Shown one piece after another: positions 53,847-62,653 of a stretch of 64,000 nt of DNA. The notes below the pieces were generated by a model, which was not told the DNA's origin, made no database searches, and worked only from the letters and a program-made list of their open reading frames with translations. The position numbers and the translations under genes were made by a program. Source of the stretch: an uncultured Acidobacteriia bacterium (GTDB lineage: Bacteria > Acidobacteriota > Terriglobia > Bryobacterales > Bryobacteraceae); the NCBI GenBank assembly GCA_903875575.1, contig CAIQWJ010000024.1, positions 62,001 through 126,000 on the forward strand, in the 5' to 3' direction. Each line of letters opens with the position of its first letter. Positions within the stretch are counted from its first letter, which is position 1.

Positions 53847-55055
53847 ATGCTGACAGGTCGCCAGTTTCTCACGTCCGCCGCATTGCTAGCCGTTTCAGCC
53901 GCCGTCTGTTCCGCGCAAAGCATCGCGCCGGCACATTCCGGTACGGTCCATTATTTTGAAGGCGATGTCTCGGTCGATGGCACGAAGCTTGTGTCTCAGG
54001 TCGCACGGTTTACCTCTCTCAAGGAGCAGAGCGTGCTCCAGACCGGCCTCGGTCGGGCGGAGATTCTGCTGACCCCCGGCGTCCTCCTCCGCGTCGGCGA
54101 AAATTCCTCCGTCAAGATGCTGGATAATCGCCTGCTCAGCACGCGGATCGAGTTCCTCTCTGGCAGCGCCATGCTGGAATCGGACGACAACAGCAGCATG
54201 GTGAAAGATCCGGCCGTGACCATCGTCTATAAGGATTTCTCGGCACAACCGATGCGCACTGGTCTCTTCGAGATCCGCTCGGAACCCGAGCAGCTCCGCG
54301 TGTTTAAGGGCGAAGCGAAAGTTTTCGCCGCAGGCAGTTCCATGAACGTGAAGGATGGCAACCAGGTGGAACTCTCCACCACGCTTGCAACCTCAAAGTT
54401 CGATACGAAGGAAGGCGACGAGTTGTACCTGTGGTCGCGCGACCGCTCCGCTTATCTCTCGGCTGGTAACATGGCTTCCGCGCGCACTCTGGCGTCGAAC
54501 GGCTTCGCAAACTCGAACGGCCAGGGCTATGGAGCTGGCTGGAATCCGGGTATGTGGCGTGGCTTTAGCGGCGGCTGGTACTACAATTCGTACCTTGGCA
54601 TGTATTCTTACCTGCCGTTCGCCGGTACGATCTATAGTCCGTTTGGTTTTGGCTTCTATAATCCGTTGACCATCGCCGATGTCTACTATCCGGGCTACGG
54701 CTATAACTGGTCTGGCGCCGGCGGTGCCCGTACCGCGACCACGACGAGCGTACCGCTCACCTCGCTCTCTGCTTCCGGCACGTCGGTCCGTCCGTCCCTT
54801 CCACGTCTGGGCACGACGGCTACTTTGAACTCCGGCTTCACGGCGACGCCCGGTAATGCAACAGGCCCGCTGACGGCGCGGAGCGCGTTTAACAATAATA
54901 ATTCCTTCAACAACATCCTGACGCCGTCTTCGAATACGAATGTGGGCATGCCAGTCGCGAACAATGCGGTCTCTCCCATGGCTGCTGCTCCTGCTGCCGC
55001 CGCACCTGCCGCAGCGGCCGCCAGTGCACCGCGCGCAACTGCCGGGCGCCGTTAA
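53847..55055 (+). CDS. Exported FecR-domain protein
   Basis: 402 residues with a signal peptide ending VCSAQ. Residues about 28-190 form a FecR-like beta domain: GTVHYFEGDVSVDGTKLVSQ, LQTGLGRAEILLTPGVLLRV and LRVFKGEAKVFAAGSSMNVK. A middle Trp/Tyr/Gly-rich region (residues 228-290, WRGFSGGWYYNSYLGMYSYL) and a Ser/Thr/Ala-rich tail follow. FecR modules bind regulators or carry ligand-sensing roles; this protein has no transmembrane helix, so it is periplasmic or secreted. It is typical of acidobacterial genomes and is followed at 93 bp by tRNA-Ser. Confidence 0.85.
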   Translation: MLTGRQFLTSAALLAVSAAVCSAQSIAPAHSGTVHYFEGDVSVDGTKLVSQVARFTSLKEQSVLQTGLGRAEILLTPGVLLRVGENSSVKMLDNRLLSTRIEFLSGSAMLESDDNSSMVKDPAVTIVYKDFSAQPMRTGLFEIRSEPEQLRVFKGEAKVFAAGSSMNVKDGNQVELSTTLATSKFDTKEGDELYLWSRDRSAYLSAGNMASARTLASNGFANSNGQGYGAGWNPGMWRGFSGGWYYNSYLGMYSYLPFAGTIYSPFGFGFYNPLTIADVYYPGYGYNWSGAGGARTATTTSVPLTSLSASGTSVRPSLPRLGTTATLNSGFTATPGNATGPLTARSAFNNNNSFNNILTPSSNTNVGMPVANNAVSPMAAAPAAAAPAAAAASAPRATAGRR

Positions 55056-55148
55056 CGACCGGACGCCGCTAAGAACGGTCCAAACGGAAGACCGTGATAT
55101 CCTGAGTTTTCGCCGTCGTTCACGCCGACGCGCGAAGCTTCCCAAACT

Positions 55149-55238
55149 GGAGAGATGGCCGAGTGGTTGAAGGCGCACGCTTGGAAAGCGTGTTTAGGGG
55201 AAACTCTAACGTGGGTTCGAATCCCACTCTCTCCGCCA
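55149..55238 (+). tRNA. tRNA-Ser (anticodon GGA)
   Basis: A 90-nt class II tRNA. The acceptor stem GGAGAGA pairs with TCTCTCC, the anticodon arm is CACGCTTGGAAAGCGTG with GGA, a long variable arm is present, the T arm contains GGTTCGAATCC, and CCA is encoded at 55236-55238. It reads UCC and UCU. A run of toxin-antitoxin genes begins 44 bp later. Confidence 0.97.
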
Positions 55239-55281
55239 TTCCCCTTTCGTTCCCCCATTTGCCCGGCAACTGAAGCATAAT

Positions 55282-55521
55282 ATGAGCATGGATTCCGTTC
55301 ACGCGGCCGAAGACTCACGAATTACGGTCATTCCTGGGCAACGTTCGGGCCAACCCTGCGTTCGGGGATTTCGCATCACGGTGTGGGACATTCTCGATAG
55401 ACTCGCGGGTGGCATGACCGAAGAGGCAATTCTAAACGAGTATCCCTACCTCGAAAAAGCAGACTTTGCCGCCGTATACGCCTATGCGGCACAAGTCGGG
55501 CGCGAGCACGTCGCACATTGA
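55282..55521 (+). CDS. DUF433 family antitoxin
   Basis: 79 residues. The DUF433 pattern is clear: ITVIPGQRSGQPCVRGFRIT, VWDILDRLAGGMTEEAILNE and the ending YPYLEKADFAAVYAYAAQ. The winged helix-turn-helix fold binds DNA and neutralises the toxin encoded just downstream. The stop overlaps the toxin start by 4 bp, the usual coupling of this pair. Its position next to tRNA-Ser is a common landing place for acquired modules. Confidence 0.92.
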   Translation: MSMDSVHAAEDSRITVIPGQRSGQPCVRGFRITVWDILDRLAGGMTEEAILNEYPYLEKADFAAVYAYAAQVGREHVAH

Positions 55522-55859
55522 AACTGCTCTTCGACGCGAACTTGTCGCCAAAGCTTGCGGAGCGCCTTACCGAATTGTTCCCAGGCTCAGTCCACGTTTT
55601 CGAGACCGGGCTGGCGCGATTCACCGCAGATATTGTTATCTGGGAATACGCAGCCGCACATGACTTCACGATCGTGACTGCCGACTCCGATTTCACCGAT
55701 ATCGCCAAATCCCGCGGTACACCACCCAAGGTGGTTCACCTTGCAAATTGCAACTATTCGACGACGAGGGCGGAGGAACTTCTCCGCAGGAACGCCATAC
55801 TGATCGCAGAACTGCCGACAACGGCGCGTGCCGTCCTGGTGATCCGAAACCAAAGCTGA
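55518..55859 (+). CDS. DUF5615 PIN-like toxin
   Basis: 113 residues, TTG start at 55518. The Mut7-C/PIN-like fold opens with MKLLFDANLSPKLAERLTEL, with the metal-binding Asp, and continues with IWEYAAAHDFTIVTADSDFT with further acids. PIN-like toxins of this family cut RNA and pair with DUF433 antitoxins. The overlap with the upstream gene supports a functional module. Full length for the family. Confidence 0.93.
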   Translation: MKLLFDANLSPKLAERLTELFPGSVHVFETGLARFTADIVIWEYAAAHDFTIVTADSDFTDIAKSRGTPPKVVHLANCNYSTTRAEELLRRNAILIAELPTTARAVLVIRNQS

Positions 55860-55868
55860 ACGCCCCCC

Positions 55869-57140
55869 CTACTTCACCTTCCGATCCAGAAAACCCAGAT
55901 ACCGCGCCCAGTCAAACGGCTTCACGTCGTGGCCTCCCGTTCGCACGTGATACGCAACATCGTCCCCCACAGGCTCATCCACCGCCGGCCACTTCTCCGG
56001 CAACGACACCTTCGCCCCCAGCAACCGATACACCGGTTCCGCGCCCTTCGCGCCCTCGAACTCGCCCTCAGGATCGGCGTTCTTGTCGTCGATCGCGCTT
56101 GCCACATACAGCGGGCGCGGTGCGATCAGCGACATCACTTCGTGCTGATCGAACGGCAGCGCGGTGTCGCGATCGTTATACGCCCGGAAGTTCGTGTCAA
56201 ACCAATGCGGAAACGACGTATTCAGGCGCGTAACATTCTCCGCGACACCACGGTGGAACAGCTTCGCGCCACCTGCTCCGGAATCGTTACTGATCACAGC
56301 GGCAAATCGCTCATCCGTCGCCGCGGCCCAGATCGCCGCCTTCCCCAGCCGCGACCACCCGAACACCGCCACCTTCTTCGGATCCACCGCCTTATCCGTC
56401 ACCAGATAATCCATCGCCCGGCTGAGCGCCCACGCCCATTCGCCAATGGTGCTGAAGTTATCCCCACGGCCCTGTAGCGCCGGATAGAAACGCTTCAGGC
56501 TCATGTCGAATCCATCCTTCGTATCCGGATCCACCTCGCCGCGATACAGCGTCGCCAGCGCATAGCCCCGGTCCATCATTTCTTCCAGCGGCCACTGCGG
56601 CGAATTGACCCCGCGGCAGGCCTCCGTCGCCTTCCCGTTCTGCGCGCAACTCAGATCCGCGTACTGATTCTTGCTGGATTCCACGCGGCTCGCCGTGAGC
56701 CGAATGCCAGGGTCTGCCGACACCGTGTGATTGCCCCAGAAGTTGATCCCCAGGATCGCGGGCACAGGTCCCTTCGCCGCTTTTGGAAGATAAACCAGCA
56801 GATCGAACTTCGGCCCGTTTGGATCGCCCTCAAGCAGCACCGTCACCTGCTTCCGGATCGCCTTGCCCCCCAGCGCCTCGGTGCCTTTGTCGAAAACCTC
56901 GAACTTCAGTTTCGACGAACGCGGCGGGGCCACGCCGTACATCTCGCGGGTGAACAACTCCAGCAACTCCGGACGCCGCTTGTCGCGCCACTGGGCGGCC
57001 GTGGTCACCTTCGTCCCGTCCCGCATCACGAGAGGATCTGGCATTGGACCCGGCGCGGGCATTGCGGCAGGCACCGCCTGCCACGCCAGTGCACCCGCCA
57101 CGCAAACCGAAGCGGTAAGAAAAATGAGTCGAGTCGTCAT
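55869..57140 (-). CDS. Glucuronoyl esterase-like secreted hydrolase (CE15 family)
   Basis: 423 residues, signal peptide ending AVPA (about residues 1-25). The alpha/beta-hydrolase core has the CE15 nucleophile motif GWSRLGKAAIWAAATDERFA, with an Arg just after Ser. The FWGNHTVSADPGIRLT segment follows the oxyanion region, and TGGHDVKPFDW near the end supplies the catalytic His. CE15 esterases split lignin-carbohydrate esters of glucuronoxylan, and Solibacter-type bacteria often have several. Secretion fits plant-polymer use. It lies between the toxin-antitoxin pair and a divergent SDR gene. Confidence 0.88.
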   Translation of the reverse strand: MTTRLIFLTASVCVAGALAWQAVPAAMPAPGPMPDPLVMRDGTKVTTAAQWRDKRRPELLELFTREMYGVAPPRSSKLKFEVFDKGTEALGGKAIRKQVTVLLEGDPNGPKFDLLVYLPKAAKGPVPAILGINFWGNHTVSADPGIRLTASRVESSKNQYADLSCAQNGKATEACRGVNSPQWPLEEMMDRGYALATLYRGEVDPDTKDGFDMSLKRFYPALQGRGDNFSTIGEWAWALSRAMDYLVTDKAVDPKKVAVFGWSRLGKAAIWAAATDERFAAVISNDSGAGGAKLFHRGVAENVTRLNTSFPHWFDTNFRAYNDRDTALPFDQHEVMSLIAPRPLYVASAIDDKNADPEGEFEGAKGAEPVYRLLGAKVSLPEKWPAVDEPVGDDVAYHVRTGGHDVKPFDWARYLGFLDRKVK

Positions 57141-57216
57141 AGGATGGAGTCAGAGGAATCGTATCACGCTTTCGACCTGATATTCTGACTCGAAACGCAC
57201 CCAGAGGGAAAACAAA

Positions 57217-57972
57217 ATGAGCTCAAACAAGATCGCCTTAGTCACCGGTGCCGGCAGCGGCATCGGACGCGCCGCCGCACTCGCGCTGCAGGCCGCCGGT
57301 TACGCCGTCGTCCTCGCCGGTCGCCGCGCGGCGGAACTCGACGCCACCGCCGCGCTCGCCACCCCCACCGGCGGCCCCACGCTCGCCGTCCCCACAGATG
57401 TCGGCCAGCCCGATTCCGTCAAAGCCCTCTTCGCACGGACCAAAGAAACCTTCGGTCGCCTGGACGTTCTCTTCAACAACGCCGGCATCGGTGCCCCCGG
57501 CGTCCCCATGGACGAACTGACCTTTGAACAGTGGAGCAACGTCGTCGCTGTCAACCTCACCGGCTCCTTCCTCTGCGCGCAGGAAGCCATGCGCATGATG
57601 AAGCACCAGACCCCGCAGGGCGGCCGCATCATCAACAACGGCTCTATCTCCGCCACCACGCCCCGCCCAAACTCGGCCCCGTATACGGCCACCAAACACG
57701 CCATCACCGGCCTCACCAAGAGCATCTGTCTCGATGGCCGCGCCTTCGATATCACCTGCAGCCAGATCGATATCGGCAACGCCGCCACAGACCTCACAAA
57801 GCGCATGGCCGCAGGCATCATCCAGGCCGACGGCAGCCTGAAACCCGAACCGCGCATGGACCTGAAACACGTCGCCGACGCCGTCCTCTACATGGCCAAT
57901 CTGCCGCTCGAAGCCAACGTCATGTTCATGACCGTGATGGCGACCAAGATGCCCTTCGCGGGCCGAGGCTAA
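57217..57972 (+). CDS. SDR family NAD(P)-dependent oxidoreductase
   Basis: 251 residues. The dinucleotide motif [16 protein letters not shown] starts at residue 10. [11 protein letters not shown] follows, and catalytic residues lie in [10 protein letters not shown] with Tyr-Lys in [15 protein letters not shown]. The C-terminal [18 protein letters not shown] is less typical than the FabG ending. It reduces or oxidises a carbonyl or alcohol; the substrate is unknown. It ends 2 bp before the peptidase gene starts, indicating one operon. An AGAGGGAAAACAAA stretch precedes its ATG. Confidence 0.9.
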   Translation: MSSNKIALVTGAGSGIGRAAALALQAAGYAVVLAGRRAAELDATAALATPTGGPTLAVPTDVGQPDSVKALFARTKETFGRLDVLFNNAGIGAPGVPMDELTFEQWSNVVAVNLTGSFLCAQEAMRMMKHQTPQGGRIINNGSISATTPRPNSAPYTATKHAITGLTKSICLDGRAFDITCSQIDIGNAATDLTKRMAAGIIQADGSLKPEPRMDLKHVADAVLYMANLPLEANVMFMTVMATKMPFAGRG

Positions 57973-57974
57973 AC

Positions 57975-60071
57975 ATGAAGACACTCCGCCACCTCACACT
58001 CCTCACCCTCATGGCCACCTCCCTGCCCGCCCAGAACACTGACAAATACCAGTGGCTCGAAGACGTCTCCGGCGCACGCTCCATGGCCTGGGTCAATGCC
58101 CATAACGAGACTTCCGCGAAAATCATTGAAAGCGACCCGCGCTTTACAACCCTCTCCGCCGCCGAACTCAAGATCCTCGAATCGCCTGACCGCCTGCCTA
58201 CGCCTTCGATCAACGGCAATGACGTCTACAACACCTGGCAGGATGCCGACCACCAGCGCGGCATCCTCCGCCGGACCACGCTTGCCGACTACCTCACCGC
58301 CCAGCCCCACTGGCAAACCGTGCTCGACTACGACGCGCTCGGCAAACAGGACAACGAGAAATGGGTGCAGAAGGGCCGCAATTGCCTCTTCCCGGGTAAC
58401 GAGCTGTGTCTGATCTCGCTCTCGGCCGGTGGCGAAGACGCCGTTACTCTGCGCGAATTCAACCTGAAGACCGGCAAGTTTGTGGAAGGCGGCTTCGTGC
58501 TGCCGAAGTCCAAGCAGTCGGTTACGTGGGTGGATAAGGATACGCTGCTGATCGCCCGCGACTGGGGCCCCGGCACCATGACGAAATCCGGCTACGCGTT
58601 TGTCGTGAAAGAACTGAAGCGTGGCCAGAAGCTCGAACAGGCCAAAGAGATCTATCGCGGTAAGGAAAGTGACACGCAGGTCGTCGTGGCCACTCTCCAC
58701 GATGGCGAAGGCCGCAGCGTCACGGCAATCATCCGTCTTCTGACGTTCTTCACCCGGGAAACCCTGCTGGTGACGCCCACAGGCGTGAAGAAACTCGCGC
58801 TGCCGGAAAAAGCGGACATCGAAGATCTGGTCAGCGGTCAACTGGTCTTCGAACTCAACGAAGACTGGAAGCCGACAGGTTCAGCCGCCAAGCTCGCACA
58901 GGGTTCCGTCTTCTCGCTGAATCTGGATGAGGTCATCAAAGACCCGGCGAACCTTCACCCGCAGACCGTCTTCTCCCCCACCGCCACCGAATTTTCGCAA
59001 AGCGTCAGTTCCACGAAGAACCACCTGCTGATCACGACTCTTGAAAACGTGCAGGGCCGCGCCTACAGCTACGCCTTTACCGCCGCAACGCAGAAATGGA
59101 CGAGAAAGAAGCTGCCGATCCCGGATAACACCGACGTCTCCATCGTCACCGGCAACTGGTCTGACAACCAATGCTTCCTCCAGGTCACGGGCTTCCTCAC
59201 CCCGTCGTCCCTGCTGCTCTGCGACGCCGCCGCAGGCACACTCAAGCCAGCCAAATCCCTGCCCGCGCAGTTCGATGCTTCCAATCAGGTCGTCGAACAA
59301 CTCTGGGCCGTTTCGAAAGACGGGACGAAGGTGCCGTACTTCGTCGTGCACCGCAAGGACATCAAATACGACGGCGCGAACCCGACGCTGCTCAACGCCT
59401 ACGGCGGCTTCCAGGTTTCCGAGACTCCGGCCTATTCCGCCACCATCGGCAAACTGTGGCTGGAACGGGGCGGCGTCTACGTGCTCGCCAACATCCGTGG
59501 CGGCGGCGAATTCGGCCCCGCGTGGCATGACGCGGGCCTGAAAACGAAGCGTCAACGCATCTACGACGATTTCGCGGCAGTCGGCCAGGATCTCGTTACC
59601 CGCAAGATCACATCGCCGCGCCGTCTCGGCATTCTGGGCGGTTCAAACGGCGGCCTGTTAGTCGGCGTCGCGATGACGCAGCATCCGGAGATGTGGAACG
59701 CGGTGGTGATCCAGGTACCGCTGCTGGACATGCTGGGCTTCGAACACATCGCGGCGGGTGCCTCGTGGGTCGGCGAATACGGCTCAGTCTCCAATCCGGC
59801 GGAGCGGGATTTCCTCGCGACCATCTCGCCCTACGAGCGTCTGAATCCCGATACAAAATATCCCGAGCCGCTGATCTTCACGACCACGAAGGATGACCGC
59901 GTCGGACCCGTCCACGCCCGCAAGTTCGCGGCGAAGATGGAAGAGTACGGCAAGCCGTTTTTCTACCAGGAAATCGTCGAAGGCGGCCACGACGCCGGTG
60001 CGGATCTGAAACAACGAGCCAATACCTTTGCGACGTTGTACACGTACCTGACCCGAAAACTGATGGATTGA
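57975..60071 (+). CDS. Secreted prolyl oligopeptidase (S9A)
   Basis: 698 residues from ATG 57975 with a signal peptide (MKTLRHLTLLTLMATSLPAQ). It opens with the family's YQWLEDVSGARSMAWVNAHN and a seven-bladed propeller to about residue 420. The hydrolase domain has RGGGEFGPAWHDAG, the Ser motif GGSNGGLLVGVAM, Asp in TTTKDDRVGPVHARKF and His in VEGGHDAGA. It cleaves short peptides after Pro. It is co-transcribed with the SDR gene. With the S9 peptidase at 5.8 kb this is the second secreted serine peptidase of the window. Confidence 0.94.
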   Translation: MKTLRHLTLLTLMATSLPAQNTDKYQWLEDVSGARSMAWVNAHNETSAKIIESDPRFTTLSAAELKILESPDRLPTPSINGNDVYNTWQDADHQRGILRRTTLADYLTAQPHWQTVLDYDALGKQDNEKWVQKGRNCLFPGNELCLISLSAGGEDAVTLREFNLKTGKFVEGGFVLPKSKQSVTWVDKDTLLIARDWGPGTMTKSGYAFVVKELKRGQKLEQAKEIYRGKESDTQVVVATLHDGEGRSVTAIIRLLTFFTRETLLVTPTGVKKLALPEKADIEDLVSGQLVFELNEDWKPTGSAAKLAQGSVFSLNLDEVIKDPANLHPQTVFSPTATEFSQSVSSTKNHLLITTLENVQGRAYSYAFTAATQKWTRKKLPIPDNTDVSIVTGNWSDNQCFLQVTGFLTPSSLLLCDAAAGTLKPAKSLPAQFDASNQVVEQLWAVSKDGTKVPYFVVHRKDIKYDGANPTLLNAYGGFQVSETPAYSATIGKLWLERGGVYVLANIRGGGEFGPAWHDAGLKTKRQRIYDDFAAVGQDLVTRKITSPRRLGILGGSNGGLLVGVAMTQHPEMWNAVVIQVPLLDMLGFEHIAAGASWVGEYGSVSNPAERDFLATISPYERLNPDTKYPEPLIFTTTKDDRVGPVHARKFAAKMEEYGKPFFYQEIVEGGHDAGADLKQRANTFATLYTYLTRKLMD

Positions 60072-60236
60072 CAGGGTAGCCTGAAACTGCATCTCGCCCT
60101 GCGATGCGCCACACTGTTTTTACTTTGAACCAGTTACCGAGCCGCGACTGTAAAGGAGCGGTTGCAGAATCAACTTTTTCAGCCGCCCTTCCGACGAAGT
60201 AAAACTCAAGGTTGTTGAGCAGGATGAGATCATGAA

Positions 60237-60452
60237 ATGAACAATACCTACGCGGTCATCTACGAACCTACGCGTACCGGCTATAGCGCCTACGCGCCCG
60301 ACTTGCCTGGCTGCATCGCAACAGGCAAGACCCTGCAAGAGACCCGCAAACGTATGTTGGGAGCCATGGAATTCCATCTCCGCAGCATGCGCGAAGACGG
60401 CGATCCAATCCCCGAGCCTACGAGGATTGCCGATATGACCCAGGTCGCATAG
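60237..60452 (+). CDS. Orphan HicB family antitoxin
   Basis: 71 residues: MNNTYAVIYEPTRTGYSAYA then PDLPGCIATGKTLQETRKRM and LGAMEFHLRSMREDGDPIPE, the full HicB partial-RNase-H fold with no DNA-binding tail. HicB normally neutralises HicA, a small RNA-cutting toxin encoded beside it. No HicA is readable upstream (60072-60236) or downstream, so the partner is lost or remote. Proteins of this size without a HicA neighbour are common. Confidence 0.88.
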   Translation: MNNTYAVIYEPTRTGYSAYAPDLPGCIATGKTLQETRKRMLGAMEFHLRSMREDGDPIPEPTRIADMTQVA

Positions 60453-60562
60453 CGCATCCGCCTGCATATTCGCGGCAGTGGCCCGACGCCATCCAGCGTG
60501 GCACACCTTCTTCGCAAATTTGCGACTAGACTGGAATTAGGATGCAGAGCAGGGTATGGGGC

Positions 60563-60883
60563 ATGACGAAGAAACCGAGAATCACGTCCGACGCGGTTGA
60601 GATCATCCACCGCCGATACTTCGAGGGCAAACCGGAGCGGTTGAAGATTCTGGAGGAGGCGCGGGCGGACGATGAAATCGCGCGAAAGATTCTCGACCTG
60701 CGGACCAGGGCGGGTCTCACTCAAAGTCAACTCGGCAAGTTGATTGGCACGACCGCGTCGGTGATCTGTCGCCTCGAAGACGCCGACTATGAGGGCCACT
60801 CGCTGGCGATGCTGCGAAGAATCGCGGCGGCGCTGCATCAGCGGATCGAGATTCGTTTCATCCCGATCCCGCGATCAGCGTAG
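60563..60883 (+). CDS. XRE family transcriptional regulator / antitoxin
   Basis: 106 residues from ATG 60563 (the longer start at 60542 is less likely). After a short helical lead, DEIARKILDLRTRAGLTQSQ and LGKLIGTTASVICRLEDADY form the helix-turn-helix of HigA-like antitoxins, followed by EGHSLAMLRRIAAALHQRIE. Usually a RelE/HigB-type toxin gene precedes it. None is readable here, so it may be an orphan regulator or a remnant of a module. Confidence 0.88.
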   Translation: MTKKPRITSDAVEIIHRRYFEGKPERLKILEEARADDEIARKILDLRTRAGLTQSQLGKLIGTTASVICRLEDADYEGHSLAMLRRIAAALHQRIEIRFIPIPRSA

Positions 60884-60987
60884 CCGCGAGAGAATACCAG
60901 GGGCACGGGCTGTGCCACGCTCCCCACCGCAACGCCAGGCGAGTCCGCGCCCGATTCGTCATCTATCGACAACTTCGACGTTCAGCG

Positions 60988-61200
60988 TCATGCCACCGAC
61001 ACCAGGTTGGTGGTCTGTTTGTCAAGGCCCGAAAGAACCCGGCGGATACTTCGAACCTCCCGCTCTTCAAAATGCGGCTCTCCGCATTGGGAGCAAATCC
61101 ACGCGGGAACGGCATCGAGCGACAGGTGATAGCCGTGGCGGTCGGCGTGGAAGGGCGCATGGCCCCGTTTCATATGACCCAAACAGTGTGTGCACTTCAT
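60988..61200 (-). CDS. YgiT-type zinc-finger antitoxin-like protein
   Basis: 70 residues. Two CxxC pairs bind zinc: CTHC at the N-terminus and CSQC in VPAWICSQCGEPHFEEREVR. These frame a short beta region, as in the MqsA/YgiT zinc-finger domain. The tail from 47 (SIRRVLSGLDKQTTNLVSVA) lacks the helix-turn-helix of full MqsA. Such proteins are usually encoded with a DUF4258-type partner just upstream; only a piece of one is seen. Confidence 0.85.
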   Translation of the reverse strand: MKCTHCLGHMKRGHAPFHADRHGYHLSLDAVPAWICSQCGEPHFEEREVRSIRRVLSGLDKQTTNLVSVA

Positions 61201-61280
61201 CGCGACCCTTTCCGTAGCTTAAATCCCTTATCCCATTTGTGGCATGCCACCAGATAGACACTCCACCTGAAATTGAGCCT
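61197..61280 (-). pseudogene. Possible C-terminal remnant of a DUF4258-type toxin
   Basis: The frame ending in the TGA that overlaps the YgiT start reads VYLVACHKWDKGFKLRKGSR. This resembles the tYxPdpxkWxxgF ending of DUF4258 proteins that pair with YgiT-type antitoxins. Upstream, the frame is stopped within 30 nt, so only 27 codons remain. The similarity is short and the call is tentative. Confidence 0.3.
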
Positions 61281-61360
61281 TCAGCACTATTCCAACACGT
61301 ACACCGATAGCGTGGACTGGACTATGACGAATCACAAAAGGGCGACATGCGATCCGTCAA

Positions 61361-61747
61361 TTGTCCCGGCCAGACACTCTCGCCCCGGCGTTCGGCGGCG
61401 CGGCTTACGTCACGCTAATCTGGGCCGCTGACGCCACGTTCAATGTGGATGATCGGATGAAGGTCGTCACCGAGCTGATTGGTTCGGGTTGCCGATATCT
61501 TGTGTGTGGCGGCGTCGATTGCGAACTGTGGCACGATGACGCGGACATGGTCTGGGTCATCCGGGACCTTGATTCCGATCAGCAAGGTTCTGGTACGCCG
61601 TGCATGATGACAAACGTGGCATCCAAACAAATCGATGGAAGAAGTGATGTTCTTTGCCGGTAATACACGGACTTCGATGACCTCTGCTTTACGAACTTTC
61701 TCGTCGTTGTGGTCGGTGAAAACCCGGCCCGAATAAAACTGCGCTGA
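61361..61747 (+). pseudogene. Frameshifted gene of a small conserved (DUF7684-like) protein
   Basis: One frame reads VTLIWAADATFNVDDRMKVV, GCRYLVCGGVDCELWHDDAD and MVWVIRDLDS. The protein text then moves to a second frame near 61615 (TWHPNKSMEEVMFFAGNT) and a third near 61668 (DFDDLCFTNFLVVVVGENPA) ending at TGA 61745-61747. Each piece continues the other sensibly, which chance frames rarely do. Best guess is a DUF7684-like protein of about 130 residues, function unknown. At least two shifts make it a pseudogene unless the sequence has errors. Confidence 0.5.
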
Positions 61748-61843
61748 CCGACTAGCTCGATTGATTGGTATCTCACTTGGCACCCAGACGCCTGTCTAAT
61801 GACGTTGCGGGATTTTGGCTCGCATCGGCGCACGCCGAATGCC

Positions 61844-62248
61844 TCAACGAATGAACCGAATACTGTACCCGGAGTTACCACCCAACGCTTCCATCTCATG
61901 GCGATCAGCCGTTACAAACTCCGCGCCCAACGTTGAGGCCAGCACTAGCCCAAAGCAATCGGACAGCGAGATCCGTCTGAGGTCCGCCTTGAGTCGCCCC
62001 GCTTGTCGCCAGAACACCGGGTCCATATCGGACCGGAACCGCACCCCGGAGGCTGCCAGATCTGATATCAGCTGATCCGCCGCCGTCGCTCCTGAACGTC
62101 TGCAGGCATCATAGTAGACCTCGCACAAATTAGCAGCGTGGGCGTAACAAAGATTAGCCGTGTCCGCCAGTATCGCTTCAACCATTTCACCGCCCGGCTC
62201 ACCACTCGCGAATGCAATCATCGCGCTCGCGTCCAGCGTGAAGATCAA
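61844..62248 (-). CDS. PIN domain toxin (VapC-like)
   Basis: 134 residues, PIN nuclease fold: FTLDASAMIAFASGEPGGEM with the first metal-binding Asp, AANLCEVYYDACRRSG with Glu, and SLSDCFGLVLASTLGAEFVT ADRHE with the final acids. VapC-type toxins cut tRNA or rRNA. It overlaps the upstream antitoxin gene by 4 bp. Normal family length. Confidence 0.9.
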   Translation of the reverse strand: MIFTLDASAMIAFASGEPGGEMVEAILADTANLCYAHAANLCEVYYDACRRSGATAADQLISDLAASGVRFRSDMDPVFWRQAGRLKADLRRISLSDCFGLVLASTLGAEFVTADRHEMEALGGNSGYSIRFIR

Positions 62249-62466
62249 CGGCCGATTCCCCGGTCCTCACGATTCGTTTCCTCATGCTTCATGCGCAGGA
62301 ACTCGTCGACAGGCGTCAACATTCCGGCGTACTTGCCGTAGGAACTGTACCGTGGCTGGTTCAATGGAAGATTGCCTCCCATGAGTGCGTCAACCAGCGC
62401 CCGCCGTTCTTCCGGAGTAAGACGGCTTGCTTCATCAAGAATTCTCTCGAGGGCAGATGGAGGCAT
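62245..62466 (-). CDS. Antitoxin partner of the PIN toxin (VapB-like)
   Basis: 73 residues: ALERILDEASRLTPEERRAL then a short helix, a basic/polar middle and KHEETNREDRGIGR at the end. The N-terminal helical segment is as in small addiction-module antitoxins, and the ATGA overlap with the PIN gene supports the pairing. No ribbon-helix-helix or AbrB motif is obvious, so the subfamily is unnamed. Confidence 0.7.
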   Translation of the reverse strand: MPPSALERILDEASRLTPEERRALVDALMGGNLPLNQPRYSSYGKYAGMLTPVDEFLRMKHEETNREDRGIGR

Positions 62467-62653
62467 GAAAATGTTCCTGAATCGATTCTACCGCAAATCG
62501 GTCCATGCAACCGCCGCTCAGAAGGCGCTCCATCCCCCGTCATGAAACCGTAAGACACCGTTACATCCACCCAAATCCGCCGTCCACCGCCACCCCACTG
62601 TTAATATAAAAGTTTGCCGGGAGCCGCCGAAGGCTCTCGTTCCATGAGGTTGA

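Noticed and set aside
55149-55238. tRNA-Ser as an attachment site with a second copy of its 3' end downstream
   Set aside because: I found no repeat of the tRNA 3' end in the following 7 kb, and no integrase gene is nearby (XerD at 43.4 kb is a housekeeping type).
60072-60236. hicA toxin gene upstream of hicB
   Set aside because: The in-frame text before HicB (ending RPSDEVKLKVVEQDEIMK) does not match HicA, and no HicA motif is present.
60120-60506. Reverse frame over the hicB gene
   Set aside because: The forward frame carries the full HicB text.
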